Shown in pieces: positions 18,083 to 26,875 of a stretch of 64,000 bases of DNA (its first letter is position 1; every line of letters starts with the position of its first letter). The translations under genes and the position numbers were made by a program. The stretch comes from Bog-473 sp963791455 (GTDB taxonomy: Bacteria > Actinomycetota > Acidimicrobiia > Acidimicrobiales > RAAP-2): the NCBI GenBank assembly GCA_963791455.1, contig CAWBSM010000004.1, positions 372,001-436,000 of the forward strand. Direction: 5' to 3'. The notes beneath the pieces were generated by a model. That model ran no database searches. It saw only the letters and a list, made by a program, of their open reading frames with translations, and was not told where the DNA came from.

Positions 18083-18235
18083 TCTCCCTACCTCAGCTCA
18101 CGGCGCAGCCTTAGCAGCTGACTGGTTCTTACTATACGCACTATAATAGCGAACGTCGGTCGGTTTGAACAGAGCCCGACCCGCCGAGGATTGAGGTCCA
18201 TTTCCGGACAGGATGCGCTGAGGTAAGCCACCACA

Positions 18236-19108
18236 ATGCCCCATCGGATAGTTCGGACCTTTCACTCGACCTGCATTGTCAACAGCTATGACCGCACTGT
18301 GGCTGCACTGGGCCACGTCGCCGGGCTCAGGGTGCTCGAGTACAGCGATACGGCAGCAATCGGTCGCCGGGGCGGCATGACATGGATCGGCGACGGTTCG
18401 ATCGAGGTGGCCGAACCCATCGTCCCTGGCCATGCCGCAGCCCGCTTCTTGGAGCGCCTCGGTCCGGGTATGCATTCGTGCGCGTTCCAAGTCGAGAACC
18501 TCGACGAGACGATCGAGCACCTCGTTCGCGGTGGGGTCGAAGTCGGGGTGCGCCCAGCGGCCGGCTTCTGCTTCACGGATCCACGTCTTTCCGGCGGGCT
18601 CCTGTTCGAATGGTCGGACTTCACGATCCCCGAGGATCCGCGGATTGGCGCACCCGAACCGCACCATCCCGACAAGCCGCTACTCGACGTGCTCACGAAT
18701 GCCTTCATTGGTGCGCTGGTACCAGAGCCGTCCGAGTGGGCGGACCACTTCGGGGATTTGTTCGGGCTTGTGGAGACTTTTCGCGACCCGAAAGCCGCCC
18801 CAGACCAACCGGTCGTCTGCCTTGCAGCCCCTGACTGCACACTCGCCCTGTTCCGCCTCACGCCGGACGCGAGTGCGCACTATTGGGGAACGGCGCACAC
18901 CCGCGCCCGCTGTCACATCCTGGGGCTCGGAGTCCCCTCGCTCGAGGCAGCGGGGCGCTCGCTGGGAGACGCCGGCATCGCAATACGGCGCCGCAGCGAC
19001 GAGGCCATCTTCATCGATCCATTAGATACGGGAGAGGTACCTCTTATGCTGATCGAGGAACTCCTAACCGGCGACCCGCGACGCGTGTCGACGACTGGTG
19101 CCCCTTAA
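18236..19108 (+). CDS. VOC (glyoxalase/bleomycin-resistance) superfamily protein, two domains
   Basis: 290 residues forming two VOC units (about 1-135 and 145-285). The first unit keeps a complete-looking metal site of glyoxalase type: H10, E57, H80 and E125. The second unit lacks an obvious set and may be structural. Such proteins are lyases, isomerases, epimerases or dioxygenases. ATG with GAGGTAAG upstream. The divergent 153-bp region to the amidohydrolase holds a direct repeat ACTATA-N3-ACTATA (18132-18146 region), a possible promoter or operator. Convergent with the SnoaL-like gene. Confidence 0.85.
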   Translation: MPHRIVRTFHSTCIVNSYDRTVAALGHVAGLRVLEYSDTAAIGRRGGMTWIGDGSIEVAEPIVPGHAAARFLERLGPGMHSCAFQVENLDETIEHLVRGGVEVGVRPAAGFCFTDPRLSGGLLFEWSDFTIPEDPRIGAPEPHHPDKPLLDVLTNAFIGALVPEPSEWADHFGDLFGLVETFRDPKAAPDQPVVCLAAPDCTLALFRLTPDASAHYWGTAHTRARCHILGLGVPSLEAAGRSLGDAGIAIRRRSDEAIFIDPLDTGEVPLMLIEELLTGDPRRVSTTGAP

Positions 19109-19129
19109 GGCTCGAAGTCGGACCGTCCG

Positions 19130-19468
19130 TCAGTGTGGACGCAGGAACACCGCCAAGCGGGCGATGAACCCGTTGTCGTCCACCGTGAAGTGATTGCTGG
19201 ACAGCAGCACGGGTTCATCAATGGGAGGGTTGGCCAGCTCCGCCCAGCAATCCTGGCCCGCTTCCACGGCGCGATGAATGTGGAACGTTGGGGTCACCGT
19301 GGCTAGGTGTCGTGCATAGAAGCCGGCGATCTGCTCTCTGCCTCGGTACACCGATCCGTCCGGAGCATGGAAAACACCGTCCGGTGCGAAGAGTTCGGCC
19401 AGTGCGGCCTTGCCATCAGCCGTGGCGATCTCGACGTATCGATCGGCAACCTGACGTGGCCCGAGCAT
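19130..19468 (-). CDS. SnoaL/NTF2-like protein
   Basis: 112-residue NTF2-like domain protein: 'YVEIATADGKAALAELFAPDGVFHAPDG' type opening (helix, then Asp-Gly strand), GREQIAGFYARHL, and a terminal sheet ending in FLRPH. Ligand unknown. It diverges from the SDR at 19531 by 62 bp. Compact size and position next to an SDR match the other SnoaL-like genes here. Confidence 0.8.
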   Translation of the reverse strand: MLGPRQVADRYVEIATADGKAALAELFAPDGVFHAPDGSVYRGREQIAGFYARHLATVTPTFHIHRAVEAGQDCWAELANPPIDEPVLLSSNHFTVDDNGFIARLAVFLRPH

Positions 19469-19530
19469 CGGTGGAGTTTGACAGAGGCAATCTACCGAGG
19501 AGAAAACTGGACAGGTCCTCTATCATCGCC

Positions 19531-20406
19531 ATGGTGACCGACAGGAGCGAACCGCGATCGAAGCCCGTTGCCCCCCACGAGTGGTACCGCGGGATTGATC
19601 ACGGACTAAGATTGCTGGGAAAGCGGGCGCTTGTCACCGGCGCCGGCAAATCGCCGGACGCAATGCTGTTCGGCATCGGCGAGGCAATCGCCATACTCTT
19701 CGCCTTGCAAGGAGCGCAGGTTTCGATCGTTGACATCTCGCGCCAACGCGCCGACGCGACCAAGCAGCTGATCGACGAACTCGGCGGGGACGCGATATCG
19801 GCGGCAGGCGACCTCACGGATCAGGCCGACAACGAGAGATCTGTCCAAATGACCGTGGACGCCTTCGGAGGCCTCGACACGCTCGTGAACAATGTCGCGC
19901 TGTCCCAGGGCGGAGGGAACCCGGCCACCCTAAACCTCGACGCGTGGGACCGGGTTATGAATGTCAATCTTCGCGCTCCCCTGCTCACGACCCGTCATAG
20001 CGTTCCGCACCTGATTGCTGCCGGGGGTGGGTCGATCCTCAACATCTCTTCGATCGCCGCGATCAGGGGCTTCGGCTCTGGCCCGTACGCCGCATCCAAA
20101 TCGGCCCTGTTGGGCCTGACAAGGGACTGGGCCTACCTACTCGGGCGCGACGGCATCAGGGTCAATTGCATCTTGCCGGGTCACGTGTATACGCCGATGG
20201 GAGATCAGGGCGGCGAGGAACGCCGAGAGCAGAAGCGCCGGGCGGGTCTGCTCTCCATTGAAGGCGTGGCATGGGATGTCGCCTGGCCGGCTGTATTCCT
20301 GGCCTCAGAAGAGAGCCGCTGGATGACCGGAGTCGAGCTACCGGTCGATGCCGGCACGACCTCATCGGCTGCCTGGGCCATTCAGATGCTGAACGAGCGC
20401 AGGTGA
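19531..20406 (+). CDS. SDR family oxidoreductase
   Basis: About 291 residues. The cofactor loop is stretched (TGAGKSPDAMLFGIGEA), as in the SDR at 65; then NNVALS, NISS and the catalytic YAASK, and the end 'TGVELPVDAG'. A 25-residue polar extension precedes the Rossmann fold. ATG at 19531 chosen by coding pattern; no strong ribosome site is visible, and a later start is possible. First of a three-gene plus-strand run with the SnoaL-like protein and the F420-type oxidoreductase. Confidence 0.88.
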   Translation: MVTDRSEPRSKPVAPHEWYRGIDHGLRLLGKRALVTGAGKSPDAMLFGIGEAIAILFALQGAQVSIVDISRQRADATKQLIDELGGDAISAAGDLTDQADNERSVQMTVDAFGGLDTLVNNVALSQGGGNPATLNLDAWDRVMNVNLRAPLLTTRHSVPHLIAAGGGSILNISSIAAIRGFGSGPYAASKSALLGLTRDWAYLLGRDGIRVNCILPGHVYTPMGDQGGEERREQKRRAGLLSIEGVAWDVAWPAVFLASEESRWMTGVELPVDAGTTSSAAWAIQMLNERR

Positions 20407-20488
20407 TGTCGTTTCTGGCGTGAAGGTCGCCGCTGCGGGCGGAGGGCGGGCAAGCGGATAGCGCAGAAGAGCAATGAAAGGGAGAACC

Positions 20489-20908
20489 ATGAGCTCTCGA
20501 ACAAACCGAAGTGCCGAATCCGACGAACTGGCGATCAGAAATCTCGTTGCCAGAATTGCACACGCCGCCGATCACGGGGAACTCGACGAGTACATCGAGC
20601 TCTTCACCGAGGATCCATCGTGGGAGATGCCGGACGCGCCGAGGCGGGGACGGCCCGAAATCAGGGCCGGCGCGGAAGAAAGGCGTCGGACACGTCTCAC
20701 CGGGCCCGGAAGTTCCTCGCGCCATGTCATAACGACTCTCGCCGTGGACCTCGGCGACGAAGATGACGCAATAGTCGACTCCTACTTCATCTTTTACCGG
20801 CAGACGGCGACCAACCCGACGATCTTCAACATGGGCCACTATCATGACGACGTCCGATTCGTCGACGGCGATTGGCGTCTGGCTCGACGTCAGATCACCA
20901 TCGGTTGA
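20489..20908 (+). CDS. SnoaL/NTF2-like protein
   Basis: 139 residues with NTF2-like features: 'IRNLVARIAHAADHGELDEY', FTEDPSWEMP, GRPEIRAGAEERR, a central SSRHVITTLAVDL strand and a WRLARRQI end. ATG at 20489 selected because AAAGGGAG lies 5-12 bases upstream. 82 bp after the SDR and 48 bp before the LLM oxidoreductase on the same strand; probably one operon. Similar proteins are annotated as limonene-epoxide-hydrolase or ketosteroid-isomerase relatives, but no catalytic set can be confirmed. Confidence 0.85.
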   Translation: MSSRTNRSAESDELAIRNLVARIAHAADHGELDEYIELFTEDPSWEMPDAPRRGRPEIRAGAEERRRTRLTGPGSSSRHVITTLAVDLGDEDDAIVDSYFIFYRQTATNPTIFNMGHYHDDVRFVDGDWRLARRQITIG

Positions 20909-20956
20909 TGTGGCGGTCCCTCAACCGGATCCTGTCTTGACTGCGGAGGAATCCCT

Positions 20957-21889
20957 ATGGAATTGGGCCTCACCATCCCCCACTTCGGACCTCTTGCCTC
21001 CCCGCGTTTCGTGATCGACTTCTGCCGATTAGCCGAATCGGCCGGGTTCCATTCAGTATGGGTCGCCGATCACGTCGTGGTCCCAGCCCAGTTCGAGTCG
21101 GAGTATGTCCTGCCGGCAACGCCCAAGCGCTACGAGTTTGCCGACATGCAGGCAACCATGGGACTCAACCTGGAGATGAACTCCACCCTTGCCATCGCGG
21201 CGGCGGTTACGGAGCGTGTCAAGCTTTGCACGGGGATTGCGGTCCTCCCGATCCGGAATCCCGTACTCAACGCCAGGCAGATGGCCAGTATCGATCTCTA
21301 CTCGGGCGGGCGTGTTCTGTACGGCGTCGGAGTTGGCTGGCTCAAGGAGGAGGCCGAAGCCATGGGCATGCCGTGGGACCAGCGCGGCCGGCGTGTCGAC
21401 GAGCAGATCTCCCTGCTGCGAACACTGTGGTGCGCCACTGGTGAGACCGTCGAGTTCGCCGGGGAGTTCTACCGAGTCCCGGCCATCTCCCCCGACCCGA
21501 GGCCCGTGCAGCGACCCATACCCATCCTGATCGGTGGTCACAGCGATGCAGCCCTGGACCGGGCAGCCCGACTCGGTAACGGGTGGATCGCGGCCGGAAT
21601 GGGTCCCGAGCGGCTCAAGGAGGGCATGAACCGCCTTCGAGCGGCGTGCGACCGGGCAGGACGGGATCCCGACGAGCTCCAGATTGTCAACGGCGAACGA
21701 TCGGATGTGCAGCTCGATGCCGAATCATCCGACTTCAAGGACCAGGCTCGTCGGGTGGTCCACGCTCTGAACGTGTACGAATCCATGGGCGTGGCCCACA
21801 TGAGGGCTGGAATTCGTGCCGCCGACGCCGCCTCCGCATTGAGGGTGATCGAATGGTACGGAAGCGAGGTGCTGCCTGCGCTTCGATGA
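20957..21889 (+). CDS. LLM-class F420-dependent oxidoreductase (TIGR03619-like)
   Basis: 310-residue luciferase-like TIM-barrel protein: LGLTIPHFGPLASP start, SVWVADHVVVP, VKLCTGIAVLPIRNP, GVGVGWLKEEAEAMG and PIPILIGGHSDAALDRAAR are the recurrent blocks of the family. Actinobacterial members with this pattern usually use coenzyme F420, although FMN cannot be excluded. GCGGAGGAA precedes the ATG. Probable role: redox step or monooxygenation in the local pathway. Converges on the VOC gene (11 bp). Confidence 0.9.
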   Translation: MELGLTIPHFGPLASPRFVIDFCRLAESAGFHSVWVADHVVVPAQFESEYVLPATPKRYEFADMQATMGLNLEMNSTLAIAAAVTERVKLCTGIAVLPIRNPVLNARQMASIDLYSGGRVLYGVGVGWLKEEAEAMGMPWDQRGRRVDEQISLLRTLWCATGETVEFAGEFYRVPAISPDPRPVQRPIPILIGGHSDAALDRAARLGNGWIAAGMGPERLKEGMNRLRAACDRAGRDPDELQIVNGERSDVQLDAESSDFKDQARRVVHALNVYESMGVAHMRAGIRAADAASALRVIEWYGSEVLPALR

Positions 21890-21900
21890 TCGAAGCCCGC

Positions 21901-22907
21901 TCAGACCTTCTCCCCCCAGCGTCCGGCCGGGAACCACTCTTCGAAACACAGGACGTTGCCGTCGGGGTCGGCAAAGTAGAACCACTCTGAATCGCCCCAT
22001 CTGTAGGCACCCAGCTGGTTCTCCACCAGGACGCGCACGCCGCGGCGCTTGAGCTCGGCCAGCACGTCCAGGTGCCCGACGGTCTTGAAGCAGTACCGCA
22101 TGATGCCGAGCTGGTGAAAGGTGGGATCGGGCCCCGGAACCACCAGATTCCCGTCGTTCCAGCCCATGATCTCGAGATGCATCTCTGAGTGGTCCCCCGC
22201 CAGTTGAAACAGCCTGACGCCGCTGGTGACTTTGTTGTTCAGTGGCCGACCGAAAGCTTCGACATACGGATTGGGCCGGCTCATGTCGATGAGCTCTCGG
22301 TAGTCGACGTTCGGTCTCCCTTCGCTCAGCGGGTCCGGGACGAATCCGAAGCCGGCATAGAAGCCGGACATCGCTTCGTAGTTGTATGTATTGAGTTGGA
22401 AGTGCAAGAAGGTCGTCTGTGCCCCCACCACCGTGCAAGCCAATAGTCCCAACCTCGGCGGGGGGAGCATTCGAGCAGCTCGACAACGTTTCCATCCGGA
22501 TCAGCGACGTACGCGGATCGCGTGGAGCCGCTCAGCCGCACCGTGGTAGCAGCATCGACGCAGATCCGGGCCCCGTCGTCGACCAGGCGACGCACCTCTG
22601 CATCGAGATCCGCGACCAGGAGGGTTGGGACGGTCGACCCCAACTGGTCGACTGACTTCGGCCATCCTTGCGGCGGGCTGTCTGAGTCGCACGCGACCAG
22701 ATTCACGTGCATATGAGGATCGCTGGGCCAGCGTAGGGCGACAGACCGGGCGCTCGGATATTGGGCCGGGTCATTCATCGCCAGAACCGATGTCAGGCCA
22801 TCGGACCGGTTCGCTCGACGCGTGCCGATGTCTTCGACCATGCCGAGTCCCGTATAGAACTGCTGAGCGCGGTCGAGGTTGGCGACATTGAGTCGAACAC
22901 CGTGCAT
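21901..22907 (-). pseudogene. Two-domain VOC protein with a poly-C frameshift
   Basis: Two VOC domains of one protein in adjoining frames. The N-domain (22907 to about 22465) begins MHGVRLNVANLDRAQQFY and ends GNVVELLEC. The C-domain (about 22465-21901) starts at TTFLHFQLNTYNYEAM and ends GNVLCFEEWF. The switch falls in a six-C run (GCTCCCCCCGCC on the coding strand); one more C would give ...LLECSPPPRLGLLAC... and an uninterrupted protein of about 335 residues. This is the commonest site for sequencing or slippage error, so the gene may be intact in reality. It follows the TauD gene at 22942 by 34 bp on the same strand. Confidence 0.85.
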
Positions 22908-22941
22908 CGCGGTGGCGGTCAAGGCCTCACTCTCCCACCGA

Positions 22942-23796
22942 TCAAGCGATCGGTTCTTCGCCTTGCAGCATTGTCCGGTGCAGCAGGCGCCCGCTGGCCC
23001 CGTCGTACGGCAGGGCCCGGTGCAAGGTGCCGGTGTTGTCCCACGTGACCAGGTCTCCAACCTCCCATTCGTGACGGTAGACGAACTGGGGCTGGGTAGC
23101 CCAGTCCCGAAGTCGGACCAGCAGGTCCATGCTGTCAGCCGGTTCCATGCCGACGACATAGGCCGCCGTCGCGCCTATCACGAGTGACTTCCGCCCGGAG
23201 CGGTGCGTCCACACGAGCGGCTGCTCCCGTGCCGGCACCCGTCTCGCCCCGGCAAACGTCTCGTACGACGGCTCAGGGTTCACGAACCGCTGGAGCGACC
23301 AGTTGGCATGCACAACCCTCAGGCCTTCCAGGGCATCCTTGTCTGCCGCCGGGAGGGCGTCGTACGCAGCGTACGTATTGGCCCACTCCGTGGCTCCTCC
23401 ATCGGGGGGCAGGTGTCGCGCACTCAGGAGCGAGGCCAAGATCGGGACCTCGTGCATCGAACCGTCGAGGTGCCAGTAGAACGAGGTCTTGAGGTACTCG
23501 CCGAGCGGATTGACCGACGAGTCCAGGCTCACCTTGAAGATGGCCTGCTTCTTGCCGTTCGCTTGAGGCACACCGTTGTTCTCGAATGCCTGGACACCGA
23601 GCGTCTGCGTGAACGCGATTTGTCGCTGATCGTCAAAGCCGAGATCGGGAAATACGAGCACAGTCCGCTCGCCGAGGAGGGCGCGTATGTCATCCGCGGC
23701 CGTCCCGCTCAGTAGCGTTGCGGCATCGGCCTCCACCACCGTCCCAATCTCGGGCTTCAACTCTCGCGTGCTAATCGCGGGGTCGACCGTGAGCAC
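22942..23796 (-). CDS. TauD/TfdA family Fe(II)/2-oxoglutarate dioxygenase
   Basis: 284 residues. HxD is visible in YWHLDGS, the distal His in TLHRALPYD, and the oxoglutarate Arg region in GRLLHRT. It is a different subgroup from the paralogues at 4335 and 28344, with the ALPYD and WTHRSGRKSLV blocks of TfdA/alpha-ketoglutarate-sulfonate relatives. GTG start after AAGGGGGAA. Operon with the VOC gene downstream and divergent from the acyl-CoA ligase at 23954, which suggests that an oxygenated acid is next activated to a CoA ester. Confidence 0.92.
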   Translation of the reverse strand: MLTVDPAISTRELKPEIGTVVEADAATLLSGTAADDIRALLGERTVLVFPDLGFDDQRQIAFTQTLGVQAFENNGVPQANGKKQAIFKVSLDSSVNPLGEYLKTSFYWHLDGSMHEVPILASLLSARHLPPDGGATEWANTYAAYDALPAADKDALEGLRVVHANWSLQRFVNPEPSYETFAGARRVPAREQPLVWTHRSGRKSLVIGATAAYVVGMEPADSMDLLVRLRDWATQPQFVYRHEWEVGDLVTWDNTGTLHRALPYDGASGRLLHRTMLQGEEPIA

Positions 23797-23826
23797 CTGA
23801 TTCCCCCTTCGAAAGCGGAAAGTCTC

Positions 23827-23836
23827 GTAAATTTAC
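23827..23836. promoter_or_regulatory. Palindrome in TauD / ligase divergent promoter
   Basis: GTAAATTTAC is a perfect 10-bp palindrome, AT-rich against the GC-rich background, 30 bp upstream of the TauD start and 118 bp before the ligase. A candidate repressor site; no regulator gene is adjacent. Confidence 0.35.
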
Positions 23837-23953
23837 ACGGTACAGTCCGAGGTGGACAGAGCGAGGTATCGCGCGAACTGCGGCGCGGGCCGGCTTCGCG
23901 TCGCATCTCCGACTTCCGAGGTCGTCAGAGTGAGATCAGAATGACTAATCAAC

Positions 23954-25477
23954 GTGGTTGATCCGCAGAATGCCGGACACGTCATGTTCGAGTTGGCCGA
24001 ACGAACGGGCGACGAGATCGCGCTGACAGACCCGAGCGGGCAGCTGAGCTGGGCTGAGGCTGCGGTCAAGATAAACGCGGCGGCTCACGCCCTCTTAGAG
24101 ATCGGATTCGACCAGGGACGGTTGGCCGTGCTCGGGTCAAACTGCAGTGCCACGGTCATCATGTACGCGGCCGCCCTCCTCGCAGGGGTGGGGTCCATTC
24201 TGGTCAACTACCAGTCGACCGCAGAAGAGCTGGAGTACCTGTCGGTCGATGGCGGGGCCAGAGCGATCTGGTCGTCGCCCGACTACCTCCAAGTGGCCCA
24301 GGAGGCGGCTGAACGTCTCGGCATTCCGGTTCTTTCCGATAGCGGGCCGCACTGGTGGGTCTCACTCCTCGACCAGACGCCCGACGGGCCGCCACCCTTG
24401 ACCGGGAGTGCCGCTGCCGATCTCATCTATACATCGGGGACCACCGGGCGTCCCAAAGGAGTGGAGGTCCCCTCCGATCCAGCTTCGACCGTGCGGGACC
24501 GCTTGGCGATCGCGGCGCGCCACCACATGAACGGGCTCGGGCCACATCTGGTCTCGGGCCCCCTCTGCCATGCCGGCCCGCACGCAGCCGTAGGGCTCCT
24601 TCTCACCGGAAACCCGGTGACTCTCGTAGGACGTTTCGAGGCGAACGCCGTGCTCGAGGCCATTGAGGCTCAGCGGATCGGCACGACTCTCATGGTCTCC
24701 ACCCATCTAGTCCGTTTGCTTGCGCTGCCCGAGGAGAGGCGCCGGCGCGCCGATGTGTCATCCCTCCGGATGGTCGCGCTTACTGGTAGCGCCTGTTCGG
24801 TTCCGCTCAAGAGAGCAATGATCGATTGGTTCGGTCCCATACTCCGGGAGGCGTACGGCGGCAGCGAGAGCGGGATCATCAGCTACATAACCTCGGATGA
24901 CTGGTTGGCGCATATCGGCTCGGTCGGGCTGGTATCAGCCCCGTTCCGGGCTCTCGTCCTCGACGAGCACGGCTCCCCCTGCCCGCCCGGAGAGGATGGC
25001 CAGCTCTATTTCGAGGACGAAAGCGGGCGGGGCATCCGGTACTACAAGGACCCTGATCAGACCGCAGCTGCGCACCTCAAACCTGGGGTCTTCACACTCG
25101 GCGACCTCGGTCACGTCGACACCGAGGGCTACCTGTACGTCACGGGTCGGGTCACAGACATGGTGATCTCCGGAGGGGTCAACATCTATCCAGCCGAGTG
25201 TGAGCGTGTCTTGAATACCCACCCTAGCGTTGAGGAGGTAGCGCTTTTCGGCCAACCGGACGATGAGATGGGTGAGCGGCTGGTCGGCCTGGTGGCCACT
25301 GCCGACCCCGGAGTTAGCGCTGACATACTCATTGACTACTGCCGAAAAGCCATCGCCGCATACAAGGTTCCCAAGCAGTTGGTCGTGGTCTCGGAGGTTC
25401 CTCGCTCGGCGATGGGCAAGGTTGACAAGGCTGTGGCCAGGCAGGTCTTCGCCGATCTCACCCAAGCCGGTGACTGA
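23954..25477 (+). CDS. AMP-dependent acyl-CoA synthetase/ligase
   Basis: 507-residue ANL-superfamily enzyme forming acyl-AMP then acyl-CoA. The phosphate loop is IYTSGTTGRPKG, the A5 motif YGGSESG, the hinge Asp region TLGDLGHVDTEGYLYVTGR and the catalytic Lys in SAMGKVDK. Intact, unlike the ligase at 12742. GTG start assumed; no strong ribosome site. Divergent from TauD at 22942 and convergent with the CoA transferase, placing two alternative CoA-loading enzymes side by side. Acyl specificity unknown. Confidence 0.93.
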   Translation: MVDPQNAGHVMFELAERTGDEIALTDPSGQLSWAEAAVKINAAAHALLEIGFDQGRLAVLGSNCSATVIMYAAALLAGVGSILVNYQSTAEELEYLSVDGGARAIWSSPDYLQVAQEAAERLGIPVLSDSGPHWWVSLLDQTPDGPPPLTGSAAADLIYTSGTTGRPKGVEVPSDPASTVRDRLAIAARHHMNGLGPHLVSGPLCHAGPHAAVGLLLTGNPVTLVGRFEANAVLEAIEAQRIGTTLMVSTHLVRLLALPEERRRRADVSSLRMVALTGSACSVPLKRAMIDWFGPILREAYGGSESGIISYITSDDWLAHIGSVGLVSAPFRALVLDEHGSPCPPGEDGQLYFEDESGRGIRYYKDPDQTAAAHLKPGVFTLGDLGHVDTEGYLYVTGRVTDMVISGGVNIYPAECERVLNTHPSVEEVALFGQPDDEMGERLVGLVATADPGVSADILIDYCRKAIAAYKVPKQLVVVSEVPRSAMGKVDKAVARQVFADLTQAGD

Positions 25478-25588
25478 CCTGCTCCGCCCAACCTGGTCCA
25501 TCAAGCCGGCGGAGGGCAGGCGCCCGGCGTCGATCAGACGGTCCAGCTCCTCCGTCGGCGACAGGTGAAGGTCGGGAGCGTTTTGCGG

Positions 25589-26785
25589 TCACCCACTCAC
25601 CACACCCTCGTCCACAAGGCGATCAATCTCAGACGTGCTGAAGCCGACCGCAAGGAGCATAAGCCGGGTGTGCTCTCCAACAGCCGGAGCTCTAATAGGA
25701 CCATCACCATTGCCATCCGGCTCCACGCCAGTGCGGATCGGGTTGGCGGGCACCACTACGCCTTCGACGTCGATCAGACTCCCTCGAGCCTGGACCTGCG
25801 GATCGGCCAGCAGGTCGGAACCGACGTTCACCGGACCGATGGCCGCACCGCGCGGGCCAAGGTCGGCCACCCACTCAGCGGCGGATCGTCGTGAGAACAC
25901 TTCGGCTAGGCGCGCAGTTGTCTCCGGCCATTCATCCGCCGCTATTCTCCGCTTGGCCAGGTCATCCAGACCGAGGCCCGAGCAGAGCGCGTCCCACGAA
26001 CGGGGATCCGCTGCGGCCACGCTTACGTACCGGTCGTCGCCGCAGCGATAGAGACGCCGATCGGGGGAGGTCGGAATAGTGAACCCGCTGCCGTTGATCA
26101 GGGCATCGAACCCCGACAAGACCCACGTCGCTGACTCGGAGAGGCTGATGTCGAGTTGGCACCCTTGTCCGGTCGCGTGGCGGGAATAAAGTGCTGAAAC
26201 GATACCCACGACGGCCATGACGGCTCCCATCGGGACAGACAGCATCATCTGAGGGTGCCAGGGCATTTCCGACTCGAGCGCACCGAGAAACCCGGAATGA
26301 GCGGTATAGGTGAGGTCGTGCCCGGGCCAGAGCGCGTAGGGGCCATCCTGACCGAACCCGGTGATCGAACACCACACCAGCGCAGGGTGCTCCTGAGACG
26401 CCTGCCGGTAGCCGAATCCGCGCTCCTCGAGGTCGTGGGGCCGGCTGTTGTCGACGACGACATCAGCCCAGTCACAGAGCTTTCGGAGGACCTCGTTGCG
26501 ACGGGGATGACGGGCGTCGAGGGCTATCGATCGCTTGGCTGCACCGAGACCGGTTCCGATCCCGAACATGGCCGGATCGGAACCCGGTGCGTCCACCCGG
26601 CATACCTCAGCCCCTTGTTGAGCGAGCAGCCGCGTGCAATAGGCGGAAGGCGGGAATCGGCCCAGGTCGAGGACCTTGATGCCTCCCAGCGGCCTTTCGG
26701 CGCCAGTCAACTTCGAGCGCTCGCTGTGATCGCGCCCGGCGTGCGTGTCGTTGTGCGCCGGTGAGGCCACCTTTGCCCCTCGCAC
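25589..26785 (-). CDS. CaiB/BaiF-type (family III) CoA transferase
   Basis: 398 residues. N-terminal GIKVLDLGRFPPSAYCTRLL and AEVCRVDAPG, WADVVVDNSRP, TGFGQDGPYA and GHDLTYTAHSG are family III hallmarks, as is the end 'FSTSEIDRLVDEGVV'. Moves CoA between carboxylates through an Asp-bound intermediate, or racemises alpha-methylacyl-CoA. The start may be GTG at 26785 or GTG at 26770, the latter with AGGGG upstream. Last gene of the reverse-strand run 32.5-25.6 kb. Just beyond its stop, the same strand reads LSPTEELDRLIDAGRL (about 25565-25515), which looks like a second CoA-transferase tail: a small scar. Confidence 0.92.
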   Translation of the reverse strand: MRGAKVASPAHNDTHAGRDHSERSKLTGAERPLGGIKVLDLGRFPPSAYCTRLLAQQGAEVCRVDAPGSDPAMFGIGTGLGAAKRSIALDARHPRRNEVLRKLCDWADVVVDNSRPHDLEERGFGYRQASQEHPALVWCSITGFGQDGPYALWPGHDLTYTAHSGFLGALESEMPWHPQMMLSVPMGAVMAVVGIVSALYSRHATGQGCQLDISLSESATWVLSGFDALINGSGFTIPTSPDRRLYRCGDDRYVSVAAADPRSWDALCSGLGLDDLAKRRIAADEWPETTARLAEVFSRRSAAEWVADLGPRGAAIGPVNVGSDLLADPQVQARGSLIDVEGVVVPANPIRTGVEPDGNGDGPIRAPAVGEHTRLMLLAVGFSTSEIDRLVDEGVVSG

Positions 26786-26875
26786 TCCCCTATCGGCCCC
26801 CTGCTGGGTTCCTGCGACGGAGCCACTCTCTCGTTTGACAGCCGCTGCGTTCCACCTGCCATCTCGGTCGAACTC

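Noticed and set aside
22430..22500. Programmed ribosomal frameshift at the poly-C tract
   Set aside because: No stimulatory structure or stop-codon arrangement typical of programmed shifts was seen; homopolymer error or mutation is simpler.
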